From assembly GCF_019145475.1 (NCBI RefSeq), contig NZ_JAHTKI010000033.1, forward strand, positions 1 to 45,684: DNA of 45,684 nucleotides. The letters run 5' to 3'. Below the pieces are notes generated by a model. That model saw nothing but the letters and a program-made list of their open reading frames with translations, ran no database searches and was not told the origin of the DNA. The DNA is from Pseudomonas botevensis (GTDB lineage Bacteria > Pseudomonadota > Gammaproteobacteria > Pseudomonadales > Pseudomonadaceae). Shown here piece after piece: positions 8,445 to 16,015 of this stretch. How positions within the stretch are numbered: the first letter of the stretch is position 1; every line of letters starts with the position of its first letter. The position numbers and the translations under genes were made by a program.

Positions 8445-9023
8445 TTAATGTGTGGTAGTCACTTTTAACGTATCGGTATAAGTGACGATGACGTTTTGCC
8501 CGACTTTCAGATTTTTCAGTTTCGCTTGAATTTCAGGCGTTTCGACGTCGAGTACTTTCGATTGACCGGAGGGGTTCTTCAAGGTGACCTGATTCTTCGC
8601 CAAATCAATTTTGGTGATCTCCAGTTGTACCTGAATCTGCCGGTAGGCTTCGCCGCCCGGATTGCTGCTGCCCGGCGCGTTGCGTAATTCCCCGGTTCGC
8701 TCGACGGTGCCGGGCAAACCTTTACTCACTTCGGTATCCAGAACAGAGACGAATGAGCGGGTGACTTCGATGTTTACCTGATCCCCGACCTTGAGGTTGG
8801 CCAGGTTTTTTGCCTTGTCCGTGAGCTGAACGTGGACTTGCTGGCCTTGCTGCCCCTCCAGAACCACTTGATGACTGGCCGGATCGACCGCCAGCACCTT
8901 GGCGCTGACCCGATTGGCCTCCAGAACACCCGACAGCGGAATTTCAGCAGCCAGCGCCGTGAGGCTGGTGGCAGACAGCAGGGTTGCGAGGGTGATGGCG
9001 TGCGTCAGTGCTTTGAGCTTCAT
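8445..9023 (-). CDS. Exported protein of unknown function with two repeated beta-rich modules
   Basis: 192 residues from the ATG at 9023, chosen because AGGGAG lies just upstream and a clean signal peptide follows (MKLKALTHAITLATLLSATS, cleavage near ALAAE); a longer frame to 9095 would bury the signal. The mature protein has two similar modules: SAKVLAVDPASHQVVLEGQQ ... LKVGDQVNIEV, and ITKIDLAKNQVTLKNPSG ... LKVGQNVIVTYTD. Each looks like a small beta-barrel with an LKVGDxV turn, as in other periplasmic proteins of unknown role. No catalytic motif or lipobox is visible, so it is expected to be soluble in the periplasm. It is apparently transcribed alone. I do not recognise a named family. 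Confidence 0.82.
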   Translation of the reverse strand: MKLKALTHAITLATLLSATSLTALAAEIPLSGVLEANRVSAKVLAVDPASHQVVLEGQQGQQVHVQLTDKAKNLANLKVGDQVNIEVTRSFVSVLDTEVSKGLPGTVERTGELRNAPGSSNPGGEAYRQIQVQLEITKIDLAKNQVTLKNPSGQSKVLDVETPEIQAKLKNLKVGQNVIVTYTDTLKVTTTH

Positions 9024-9104
9024 AAGCGCTACTCTCCCTGAGATGAAATGACGCCCGGCACTTGATCGCTTCGGTGCCGGGGTGCCAAGGAGCATAGACG
9101 CAGA

Positions 9105-9278
9105 TCAGCCCTGCTTCGCGGTTTCCTGCGCGGTGGACTCACCGCTGGGCGTGCCTTTGCCGCTGTCTTTGCGCCGGTTCGGGTCGGTGGGTCGCAGGGC
9201 GTCATTGTCACGCTCGGTCTCGCCCGGCGGACGGGGTTCGTCGGGGTGCTGCGTCGTATCGGCGGGATCATGGTTCAT
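9105..9278 (-). CDS. Small hydrophilic protein of unknown function (57 aa)
   Basis: 57 residues from the ATG at 9278 (start NHDPADTTQHPDEPRPPGET, end GESTAQETAKQG). GAGGAC lies about eight bases upstream. The protein is highly charged, rich in Pro, Asp, Glu, Arg and Thr, and probably disordered, with no membrane segment. It starts 11 bp after the stop of the upstream 80-residue gene, so the two likely form a small operon. Support comes from the ribosome site, the operon spacing and a composition typical of short Pseudomonas proteins rather than of a shadow frame. The function is unknown. Confidence 0.65.
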   Translation of the reverse strand: MNHDPADTTQHPDEPRPPGETERDNDALRPTDPNRRKDSGKGTPSGESTAQETAKQG

Positions 9279-9289
9279 GGTGGCTGTCC

Positions 9290-9532
9290 TCAGGCTCCGG
9301 GGTCGTCGAGTTCCCGGGCGACGTTCGCGCCGGGTGCGTCCTTGTGCAGGTCGTCAGCCTTGGCCCGGAGGATCTGCCACTGCTCCAGATCAATGGCGCC
9401 CTGCCCCAGCATGTCATCGGCGATGCGTTGCAGGTCGAAGTAGTGAGCGTCGGGCGACTGCTGCCGGTAGGTTTCGTCATCGAACAGACGTTGCCAGGTG
9501 GTGAGGTCGGGAGGCTGGAGATCGTCGCTCAT
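9290..9532 (-). CDS. Small conserved-looking hypothetical protein (80 aa)
   Basis: 80 residues from the ATG at 9532 (MSDDLQPPDLTTWQRLFDDE). I prefer this start to the ATG at 9571 because GAGGA sits eight bases before it. The protein is acidic and helical-looking with aromatic residues (DAHYFDLQRIADDMLGQGAI; LEQWQILRAKADDL) and has no signal peptide or membrane segment. It is followed 11 bp later by the 57-residue gene and lies 64 bp downstream of the AttH-type lipoprotein gene on the same strand. No known domain is recognised. Confidence 0.7.
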   Translation of the reverse strand: MSDDLQPPDLTTWQRLFDDETYRQQSPDAHYFDLQRIADDMLGQGAIDLEQWQILRAKADDLHKDAPGANVARELDDPGA

Positions 9533-9596
9533 GATGGAATCCTCGACTGGGTTCTCCCGGTAGAGGTTCACAGGGCCGACAGAGTTCAGAAGGGAT

Positions 9597-10667
9597 TCAG
9601 TACCCGGTCATTTCCAGGTAACCCTGCCCGCCCTGACTACCGCTGATGCGCACCGGGCCTTCCCAGTAAGGAATGCGCAGGTTCATCCAGGCCTGCGGGT
9701 TCAGCGCATCGATGCGGATGTCGAGGTGTTTTTCCGGGATGGCGATCGACCAGCGCACCGGCATCGAGCGACCGGCGACGCTGGCGGTGTCATGTGGGAC
9801 GAGCTGGATTTGCCCGGCGTGCAGGGTCTGGGTCTGGCCGTCGGCGGCGATCCAGGTGCCGGTGAGGTACGGCGCACCGTCCTTCTGGCGCATGCGGTAG
9901 AGCATGACGTGCTCGCCGCTGTCCAGGTGCAGGGAGAACCAGTCCCAACCGGTCTGGTTGGCGGTCAGGGGTTGGCTGCTCCATTCGCGGTCGAGCCAGG
10001 CCGGGCCGCTGACGGTGTAGGTCTGGCCGTCGATCTGCAGGGTGCCGTTGGCCTGGAAAAACGGCTGGCTGTAGTAGTACGACGCCTGGCCCTGTTCGGA
10101 TTTCTGGCTGAAGCCCTTGTCGCCTTGCAACACCAGCGGGCGGCTGGAGGTCAGGCGCAGTTGGTAGCTGAAGTTCTTGTCACGGGCGCTGAGTTGCAGA
10201 TCGCTCAGCGGATCGCTGGCCTGACTGACGAAGCGCCAATCGTCGATCCACGCGTCGAAGGGCGTGAGTTGCACGTCGGCCTGACCCACACCACCGCGAG
10301 CATAGCGTTCGGCGGCGTGATGGACGCTGGCTGAAGTCACTGCCGCATGGCCGAGCCAGACGGTCTGGTTGGCCCAGCCGGGTTGCTGTGGATTGGAGTT
10401 CAGGGCGCTGCGAAACAGCGTCCATTGCACGCCGAAGTCGTTGCCGTTCTGATCCTTGAGATTGGCCGTGACGTACCACCACTCGATGCGAAAACCGTCA
10501 TGGGCGCCGTGATCCGCCGGGAAACTGAACACCCGCCCCGGCACCACCGGGGTAAAGGCCTGCGCCTGATTGCCCATGCCGGCGAACCCCTTCTGCTCCG
10601 GTGCCGGTGGTTGGTCGCAGCCCGCCAGCAGCAACGCGAACAGCAGCGCAATCGCGTTAATCCTCAT
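9597..10667 (-). CDS. AttH/CrtC-type lipocalin-like lipoprotein
   Basis: 356 residues from the ATG at 10667, which follows GAGGA with nine-base spacing; an in-frame TTG at 10673 is less likely. The start is a lipoprotein signal (MRINAIALLFALLLAGCDQ, lipobox Cys17). The body has FRIEWWYVTANL, FGVQWTLFRSAL, GPAWLDREWSSQPLTANQTG and GWDWFSLHL, the pattern of the AttH/hydroxyneurosporene-dehydratase-like lipocalin fold. It overlaps the end of the permease gene by 11 bp and is thus the third gene of an ATPase-permease-lipoprotein operon, as in att-type loci. It probably works with the transporter on a lipophilic substrate in the periplasm. The substrate is unknown. Confidence 0.85.
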   Translation of the reverse strand: MRINAIALLFALLLAGCDQPPAPEQKGFAGMGNQAQAFTPVVPGRVFSFPADHGAHDGFRIEWWYVTANLKDQNGNDFGVQWTLFRSALNSNPQQPGWANQTVWLGHAAVTSASVHHAAERYARGGVGQADVQLTPFDAWIDDWRFVSQASDPLSDLQLSARDKNFSYQLRLTSSRPLVLQGDKGFSQKSEQGQASYYYSQPFFQANGTLQIDGQTYTVSGPAWLDREWSSQPLTANQTGWDWFSLHLDSGEHVMLYRMRQKDGAPYLTGTWIAADGQTQTLHAGQIQLVPHDTASVAGRSMPVRWSIAIPEKHLDIRIDALNPQAWMNLRIPYWEGPVRISGSQGGQGYLEMTGY

Positions 10668-13128
10668 GGGCAAACGTCCTCAAAAGATCCGCCGGTTGCG
10701 TGCGGTACAACGAATACAGCGGCCACGCCGACGCCAGCAAGGTCGCCAGCAACGCCAGTCCCAGCAATTGCAGCAACTGCCACGGGAACACCCGCAACGG
10801 CAGGCGCCAACCGAACGCCTGAACGTTGATCACTGCATCCAGGCACCACGCCAGGGCAATCCCCAACGGCAGCGCCAACATCAGAGTCAGTACCGCCAGC
10901 AACCAGGTCTGGCCGAGGTTGAGCAGCATCAATTGGCGGCGCGTCACGCCCAGCGCCCACAGCGGCGCGAGTTGGCCGAGACGACTCTGGCTCTGGGTCA
11001 GCAGGCTGATGAACAGCGCCACGCCCGCGACCGCCAGGGTCAGGCTGTTGAGCGCAGCCGTCGCGGCAAAGGTGCGCTCGAAGACCTGAACCGACCAGCC
11101 CTTGAGTTGCGCCTGCTCGACAATGCGGCTGTCATCGAGCTGAAAGCGCGCCTGCAAGGCACTGAGCAACGGCGGGATGTTCGCCGGATCGATACGCAGA
11201 TTGAAGCGGTTCGGCGTCAGTTGCGGCCAGACCCGCAACAGATGAGTGCTGTTGACCAGCACATGACCCCGGGGGTTGCCGTAATCGGCGTAGACCCCGA
11301 CGATACGCGGCGACCACGGCCCGCTTGGGGTCGGAATCGTCAGGTGATCGCCCGGCCCCACCTTCAGGCGGCGGGCCAGTTGTTCGCTGAGCATCACCGC
11401 ATCATCCGCAGCCAGCGACGCCCATGGGTTTTCACCCCGCGCGTCGAGCAACGGCCAGTGCTGGCGATAATGCGGATGATCGATCACTCCGAACACGTCC
11501 GCCGGCCAGCCTTGCAGGGTCACCGACACCTGCCAGTTGGGCAGCACCGCCGCCACGTTCGGCTGCTGCTTGAGCCAGCTGTACATCTCGCGGGACTGCG
11601 CCGGGTTGCTCGGGTTGAGGTACAGCTCGGCGGTCAGGCGTTGTTCGAGCCAGTCGTTGAAAGTCTGGCGAAAACCGGACGTCATGCTGCCGGCGCCGAT
11701 GTTCGCCGCCATCGCCAGGAGCAACGCCATCAGCGCCAGACTCAATGCCGGCAACTGTTGTCGGCAATCGGCGAGAAACCATTGCCCGAGCACCGAGCGA
11801 CTGCGCCCGAGCAACCCGTTCAGGCCGACGCTGAGCAACACCGGCAACGCCAGCGCGGCGCCGAGCAACAGCCCGGCCATCAGCACAAAGCCACTGCCCA
11901 GGCTGTCGCCCCAAAGCAATGCCACCAGGGCGATCGCGACGAACACGCCGGCCACCCAGCCCTGACGTCGCAACCAGCGTGCATGTTGCTGATGCCAGGC
12001 CTGGGGATCGGCCACCGCCAGCAACGGCAGACGCGCCGCCCGTACCAGGCTGTTGGCGCCCGCAAACAACGCACCGAGCAAGCTCAAACCGATGCCGCTG
12101 AACCACCACCAGGGACTCAGGCGCAATTGCCCCGCCACTTCTGCGCCGTACAGACCACGCAGGCTGGCGGCGACGTCCGGCAATAACACGCTCGCCAGCC
12201 AATAGCCGCTGATGACGCCAAGCATTCCTCCGAGCAACGCCAGCACGCCGAGTTCGAGGATCAGGCAAGCGATCAGCATCCGCGCGCTGACGCCACAGGC
12301 TCTCAGGGTGCGCAGCAACCCTCGACGTTGTTCCAGCGCCAGGCCGATCGCCGCGTGGACGATGAACAGGCCGACGATGAATGAGAGAAATCCCAGGGCA
12401 TCGAGGTTGAGGTGAAAACTTTCGGTCAGCCGCGCCAGGTTGTTTTCTTCACCACTGCTCTTGAGCTGTAGCAAGCCTTTGAACGCCGCCGGCAACTCAT
12501 CGTGAAAGTCCTTGGGCAGCAACAGCCGCGACAGTTGCCCGGGCTGATCGAGTACGCGCTGGGCAACGCCGATGTCCACCAGCAACACACCGGGGGCCAT
12601 GTCCTGTTGTGCCAGCAAGGGCGGTAACGGTTGGCCGCTTTCAGTCTGTGGCGTGGCACCTTCGGAGAGATTCAGCGCGTGCAGGGTTTCCGGGGAAATC
12701 CAGGTGCTGCCCGACCCACTGAAGAACTCGACGACGCGCTCGATCGGCATCGCCTGCCCGGCCACCGCGCTGTCGCCGGGCAACGACACCGGTTCAATGC
12801 CCATCAGTTGCAGACGCTGGTTGTCATGACCCTTGAGAATCAGCCGACCTTGCAGCACCGGCGACACCGGCCAGCCCTGGCGGCGCAGGTCGATAAACCA
12901 TTGCTGGGTGAAGGTTGCGCCATTCGGCGTGCTCAGGCTCGCCTGGGGCTGGCCGCCGATCAACTGGCTGGCCCGGGCATAGCTGTCCCGCGCCTGACTG
13001 TTCAGCGCTTCGACCCCGGTCAGCAGACTGGTGGCCAGCCACAGCCCGGTCAGCACACTGAAGAATTGCACCGGATGCCGGCGCCAATGGCTGAGCAGCG
13101 CGATCAGGGTCTGACGCAGGACGTTCAC
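10657..13128 (-). CDS. ABC transporter permease, FtsX/MacB-type with duplicated module
   Basis: 823 residues beginning at a GTG whose GTGA overlaps the ATPase stop. An N-terminal membrane anchor (about 18-38) is followed by a large periplasmic region. Then comes a first FtsX-like membrane unit (about 245-430, with ALGFLSFIVGLFIVHAAIGL and LEQRRGLLRTLRACGVSARM), a second periplasmic region, and a C-terminal FtsX unit (about 680-815, with LAPLWALGVTRRQLMLLNLG). This ten-segment layout is that of predicted permeases that pull lipophilic or peptide substrates from the inner membrane rather than import. It pairs with the LolD-like ATPase upstream and the AttH-like lipoprotein downstream. The substrate cannot be told from sequence. 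Confidence 0.9.
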   Translation of the reverse strand: MNVLRQTLIALLSHWRRHPVQFFSVLTGLWLATSLLTGVEALNSQARDSYARASQLIGGQPQASLSTPNGATFTQQWFIDLRRQGWPVSPVLQGRLILKGHDNQRLQLMGIEPVSLPGDSAVAGQAMPIERVVEFFSGSGSTWISPETLHALNLSEGATPQTESGQPLPPLLAQQDMAPGVLLVDIGVAQRVLDQPGQLSRLLLPKDFHDELPAAFKGLLQLKSSGEENNLARLTESFHLNLDALGFLSFIVGLFIVHAAIGLALEQRRGLLRTLRACGVSARMLIACLILELGVLALLGGMLGVISGYWLASVLLPDVAASLRGLYGAEVAGQLRLSPWWWFSGIGLSLLGALFAGANSLVRAARLPLLAVADPQAWHQQHARWLRRQGWVAGVFVAIALVALLWGDSLGSGFVLMAGLLLGAALALPVLLSVGLNGLLGRSRSVLGQWFLADCRQQLPALSLALMALLLAMAANIGAGSMTSGFRQTFNDWLEQRLTAELYLNPSNPAQSREMYSWLKQQPNVAAVLPNWQVSVTLQGWPADVFGVIDHPHYRQHWPLLDARGENPWASLAADDAVMLSEQLARRLKVGPGDHLTIPTPSGPWSPRIVGVYADYGNPRGHVLVNSTHLLRVWPQLTPNRFNLRIDPANIPPLLSALQARFQLDDSRIVEQAQLKGWSVQVFERTFAATAALNSLTLAVAGVALFISLLTQSQSRLGQLAPLWALGVTRRQLMLLNLGQTWLLAVLTLMLALPLGIALAWCLDAVINVQAFGWRLPLRVFPWQLLQLLGLALLATLLASAWPLYSLYRTQPADLLRTFAHED

Positions 13129-13778
13129 GTCAAGCGCCCGCTGGACAGCACCGCGCGTTCCGCCAGCCGCGCCGCTACCCGTTGACTATGGGTCACCATC
13201 AGCAGAGTGGTCGGGGTGTCGTCGAGCAGTTCCAGCAACAGGCGCAGCACCTCATCACTGGTGGCCTCGTCGAGGCTGCCGGTGGGTTCGTCGGCCAACA
13301 GCAGTTTCGGCTGCGACGCCAGCGCCCGGCCGAGCGCCACCCGTTGCTGCTGGCCCCCGGACAATTGCTCGGGATAGCGTTTGAGCAACTCGCCCAGACC
13401 GAGGCGCTGCACCAGATGATTCTGCCAGCGCGGATCGTGACGTCCGGCCAGACGCGCCTGAAACGCCAGATTGTCCTCGACACGCAGACTGCCGATCAGG
13501 TTGAACTGCTGGAACACCAGGCCGATTTCCGTGCGGCGCCAGTTCGCCAGTTGGGTTTCGTTCATGGCATCGAGGCGATGTTCAGCGCTGTGAATGCTGC
13601 CGCTGTCAACCTTGTCGAGCCCGGCGATCAGGTGCAACAAGGTGCTTTTGCCACTGCCGGACTCGCCCATCAGCGCCAGGCTGCTGCCGGGTTTGAGCGT
13701 CAGGTCGACCCCTTGCAGCACGGGCAACGGGCCTTGGGGGGTGAGGTAACTCTTGAAGACGTTTTCAACGCGAAGCAT
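13125..13778 (-). CDS. ABC transporter ATP-binding protein, LolD/MacB-like
   Basis: 217 residues from the ATG at 13778 (MLRVENVFKSYLTPQG), preferred over 13808 because AGGTGG precedes it and family members start here. All ABC motifs are present: Walker A GESGSGKST at about 39-47, Q-loop VFQQFNLIG, signature LSGGQQQRVALGRAL, Walker B LLLADEPTGSLDE, and the H-loop His in LMVTHSQRVA. It powers the FtsX-type permease that starts four bases before its stop. It is first in the ATPase-permease-lipoprotein operon. Closest in style are LolD/MacB/YbbA mechanotransmission ATPases rather than importers. Confidence 0.93.
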   Translation of the reverse strand: MLRVENVFKSYLTPQGPLPVLQGVDLTLKPGSSLALMGESGSGKSTLLHLIAGLDKVDSGSIHSAEHRLDAMNETQLANWRRTEIGLVFQQFNLIGSLRVEDNLAFQARLAGRHDPRWQNHLVQRLGLGELLKRYPEQLSGGQQQRVALGRALASQPKLLLADEPTGSLDEATSDEVLRLLLELLDDTPTTLLMVTHSQRVAARLAERAVLSSGRLT

Positions 13779-13879
13779 GCCGCCACCTGATCGGTCAGTG
13801 TCGGGCAAGGATAGCGGATGAGTGGGGTGAAATGCGTTTTGTAATCGGGTCTGGATTGTGTCTGGCTGGGGATCTTACC

Positions 13880-13923
13880 CCCTCATCCCGGCCCTCGCCC
13901 TCCGGACAGGGCTAGGGTGAGGG
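13880..13923. repeat. Dispersed hairpin repeat overlapping the sulfatase stop codon
   Basis: Arms CCCTCATCCCGGCCCT and AGGGCTAGGGTGAGGG form a long imperfect stem. Sixteen bases of it (13908-13923) recur in reverse orientation at the right edge of the window (45658-45673), so it belongs to a dispersed family. It lies downstream of the sulfatase-like gene and may end its transcript. Confidence 0.75.
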
Positions 13924-15624
13924 TTGAGCTTGTCCAATCGCCACATTGGTCGCGGACTCACCCGGCGTCACAACACTCCCCAAATCAATATGCTTCCATT
14001 CAGGCTTGGCCCCCAGCCGCGCATTGAACCGATAGTTGAAGGTGAAGTCATCCGCCGTCGGCACCGTCAGCGGCTTGCCATACACCGCTTCGATCCCCGC
14101 CAGGTCATAGCCCATCAACTGCAGCAGCGTCGGGAAAATGTTGTAGTGGCTGGAGCGATCCTTGTTGCCGGCCAGTTGCGCCGACCAGTCCAGCGTGTGC
14201 AGTTGATCGCCCTGAATCACCACCAGCGGCACCAGCCCTTCCTCCTCCACCGGGTCCCCGCCGCAATGGGTGTTGAGCCCCGGATTGCCGCGTTCATGCA
14301 AATCCTGCCCGTGATCGGAGGTGTAGATCAGCAGCGCATTGTTCAGATTGGCCTGGGCAAACACCCGGGCGAAAAACTCGCCGACGTTCCACAGCACGGT
14401 GTTCTTGTAGGCGTTGCGGTACAGCACCCAGTCATCCGGTTGCCCGTTGAAGCCGTCGCGTTTGCCGGTGTCGGCCACTTCGGTGAACTGCCCGCGTGGC
14501 AGGGTCGGACGGTAGGCCATGAAGGCGTCCGGGTATTTGTCGTGGACCGGGAAATGCGCGCCGACCTTGTTGATCAGCACCAGCTCCGGCTTGTCGTTGT
14601 TGAGCAGTTCGATCAGCTTGGCGGCCGCTGCCATGTCGCGGTCGCGCACGCTGGTCTGGTCGAATTGCACGAACTCGTCGATGTCCTTTTTCTCGGCGTC
14701 GGTCATCAGGTTCTGCAGGTTGCCGCCGGTGCGCTGGGCGTCGATGTACACCGTGCGCATGCCGGCCTTTTTCGCGTACTGCCAGATCGACGGCAAGGTG
14801 CTGTTGATGCGCATGTAGTCGGCGCGGGTGCCGCCGTAGCGCAGGGTGACGTTGGTGTCGGCGCTGCAATTGGCGATGGAGGCGGCGTAGCCGTAATTGA
14901 AGATGTCGACGCCTTCGTGCGGCTGCTTGAGGTTGCTGCGTACGCCGAACGGCGCGTTGATGTCCAGGTAGTTGCCGGAAATGCTCTCGTCGATGATCAG
15001 CACGATGTCATGGCTGATCGCCTGACCGTTGCGCGCCAGGGTCACCGACTCGCGCGGCCCGACAGTGTTGTGCAACGCTTCGTAGCCGAACAGATTGAGA
15101 TAGGCCAGCGGCGTGTACATGACCGGCAAGCCCCGCGCGCCCTCCCCGGCGCGCACGAACAGCACCGCACTGAGCAGCAGCACCGCGCAAACCGGTGCCG
15201 CCACCCGTAACGCATTCGGCACCGGCATCCCGTGCCGGGGCTTGAGAGCGATGCCAAACAGAAGCAGCAGCCCGTTGAGCACGGCGTGAAGGATCGCCTC
15301 GCGGTACTGATACGCCGCCTCCTGGATGAACCCGCCGGAGTACACCAGCGAGACGAAACTGCTGTAGGTCAGGTAATCGGCCGTGACTCTTGTATAAACA
15401 TCGAAGAACACCGCCGATAAAAACATCGCCAATGCGAACAAGTGGCGAATGAAACTCTGCCTTATATAGGCGGTTAGTAATAATGCGAAAGTCAGCGCCA
15501 AAAACATCGCGCCAAAAAGCAGTACTGCAAAACCGCCCCCGATAGTATTTAACCGATCAAGGTAATAATCGGAATAAAGCAGCAGATAGATAATTAAAAG
15601 CAGTTCTTTCAGATATCGAAACAT
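13912..15624 (-). CDS. Inner-membrane sulfatase/phosphoethanolamine-transferase superfamily protein
   Basis: 570 residues from the ATG at 15624 (MFRYLKELLLIIYLLLYSDY); a longer frame to 15738 adds an unlikely tail before the first membrane helix. Hydrophobic segments fill residues about 8-180, followed by a periplasmic alkaline-phosphatase-fold domain. The nucleophile region reads VLIIDESISGNYLD, with Ser214 where EptA-type transferases have Thr. Other metal-site motifs are INKVGAHFPVHDKYP and IYTSDHGQDLHERGN, then NTHCGGDP. Such enzymes move phosphoethanolamine or similar groups onto lipid A or glycans; which one applies here is not known. It is divergent from the exopolysaccharide operon 391 bp away. 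The final residues QPSP and the TAG are encoded by a hairpin repeat, so the C-terminus may have been reshaped. Confidence 0.85.
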   Translation of the reverse strand: MFRYLKELLLIIYLLLYSDYYLDRLNTIGGGFAVLLFGAMFLALTFALLLTAYIRQSFIRHLFALAMFLSAVFFDVYTRVTADYLTYSSFVSLVYSGGFIQEAAYQYREAILHAVLNGLLLLFGIALKPRHGMPVPNALRVAAPVCAVLLLSAVLFVRAGEGARGLPVMYTPLAYLNLFGYEALHNTVGPRESVTLARNGQAISHDIVLIIDESISGNYLDINAPFGVRSNLKQPHEGVDIFNYGYAASIANCSADTNVTLRYGGTRADYMRINSTLPSIWQYAKKAGMRTVYIDAQRTGGNLQNLMTDAEKKDIDEFVQFDQTSVRDRDMAAAAKLIELLNNDKPELVLINKVGAHFPVHDKYPDAFMAYRPTLPRGQFTEVADTGKRDGFNGQPDDWVLYRNAYKNTVLWNVGEFFARVFAQANLNNALLIYTSDHGQDLHERGNPGLNTHCGGDPVEEEGLVPLVVIQGDQLHTLDWSAQLAGNKDRSSHYNIFPTLLQLMGYDLAGIEAVYGKPLTVPTADDFTFNYRFNARLGAKPEWKHIDLGSVVTPGESATNVAIGQAQPSP

Positions 15625-16015
15625 GGCGATTCCGGGCGTGACCGACGGCGGCTGGTCAACGATTTGTCGGTCAAAACCTGACACTAGCACCGAGCCATCA
15701 AAGCGCAAGAAGTGTCGGACTATTCCAAAAAGCGTCAAAAAAAAGTTGACTCAAATCTGACACACCCGACTCTCTGAAAGCCCCGTATTTCGAGGCCTAC
15801 GACCGTTTATCGATTTCTTTTAAATGTGAAAAACATGTCAAGAACGGGACAAACCCAGCTACAGCAAGCACTTGATGGCCAATCGCCCCCAAAATTGGGG
15901 CTGTTATACACCTGCAACATGTCATTTTGCTGACACGCTTTTCAAACCCTGCGCTATACCCCTTTTGACAGTTCCAATTCGATCATCTTTCCAGAACCTT
16001 ACGAGGCACGCCGAT
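15625..16015. promoter_or_regulatory. Divergent control region between the sulfatase gene and the exopolysaccharide operon
   Basis: 391 AT-richer bases with no gene. It holds two direct copies of AACATGTCA (15832-15840 and 15916-15924, 84 bp apart, eight helical turns), a CCCCAA/TTGGGG inverted repeat (15887-15900) and a candidate promoter at 15930-15959. These are plausible control elements for the operon; no regulator can be named. Confidence 0.5.
15930..15959 (+). promoter_or_regulatory. Candidate promoter of the exopolysaccharide operon (CTGACA-N18-CTATAC)
   Basis: CTGACA at 15930-15935 and CTATAC at 15954-15959, spaced 18 bp, 57 bp before the ugd start. The GCGCTATACC context resembles RpoS-preferred -10 regions. 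A similar element with the same spacing precedes the distal GNAT gene (34026-34055). A second -35-like TTGACA at 15964-15969 has no good -10 partner. Confidence 0.45.
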
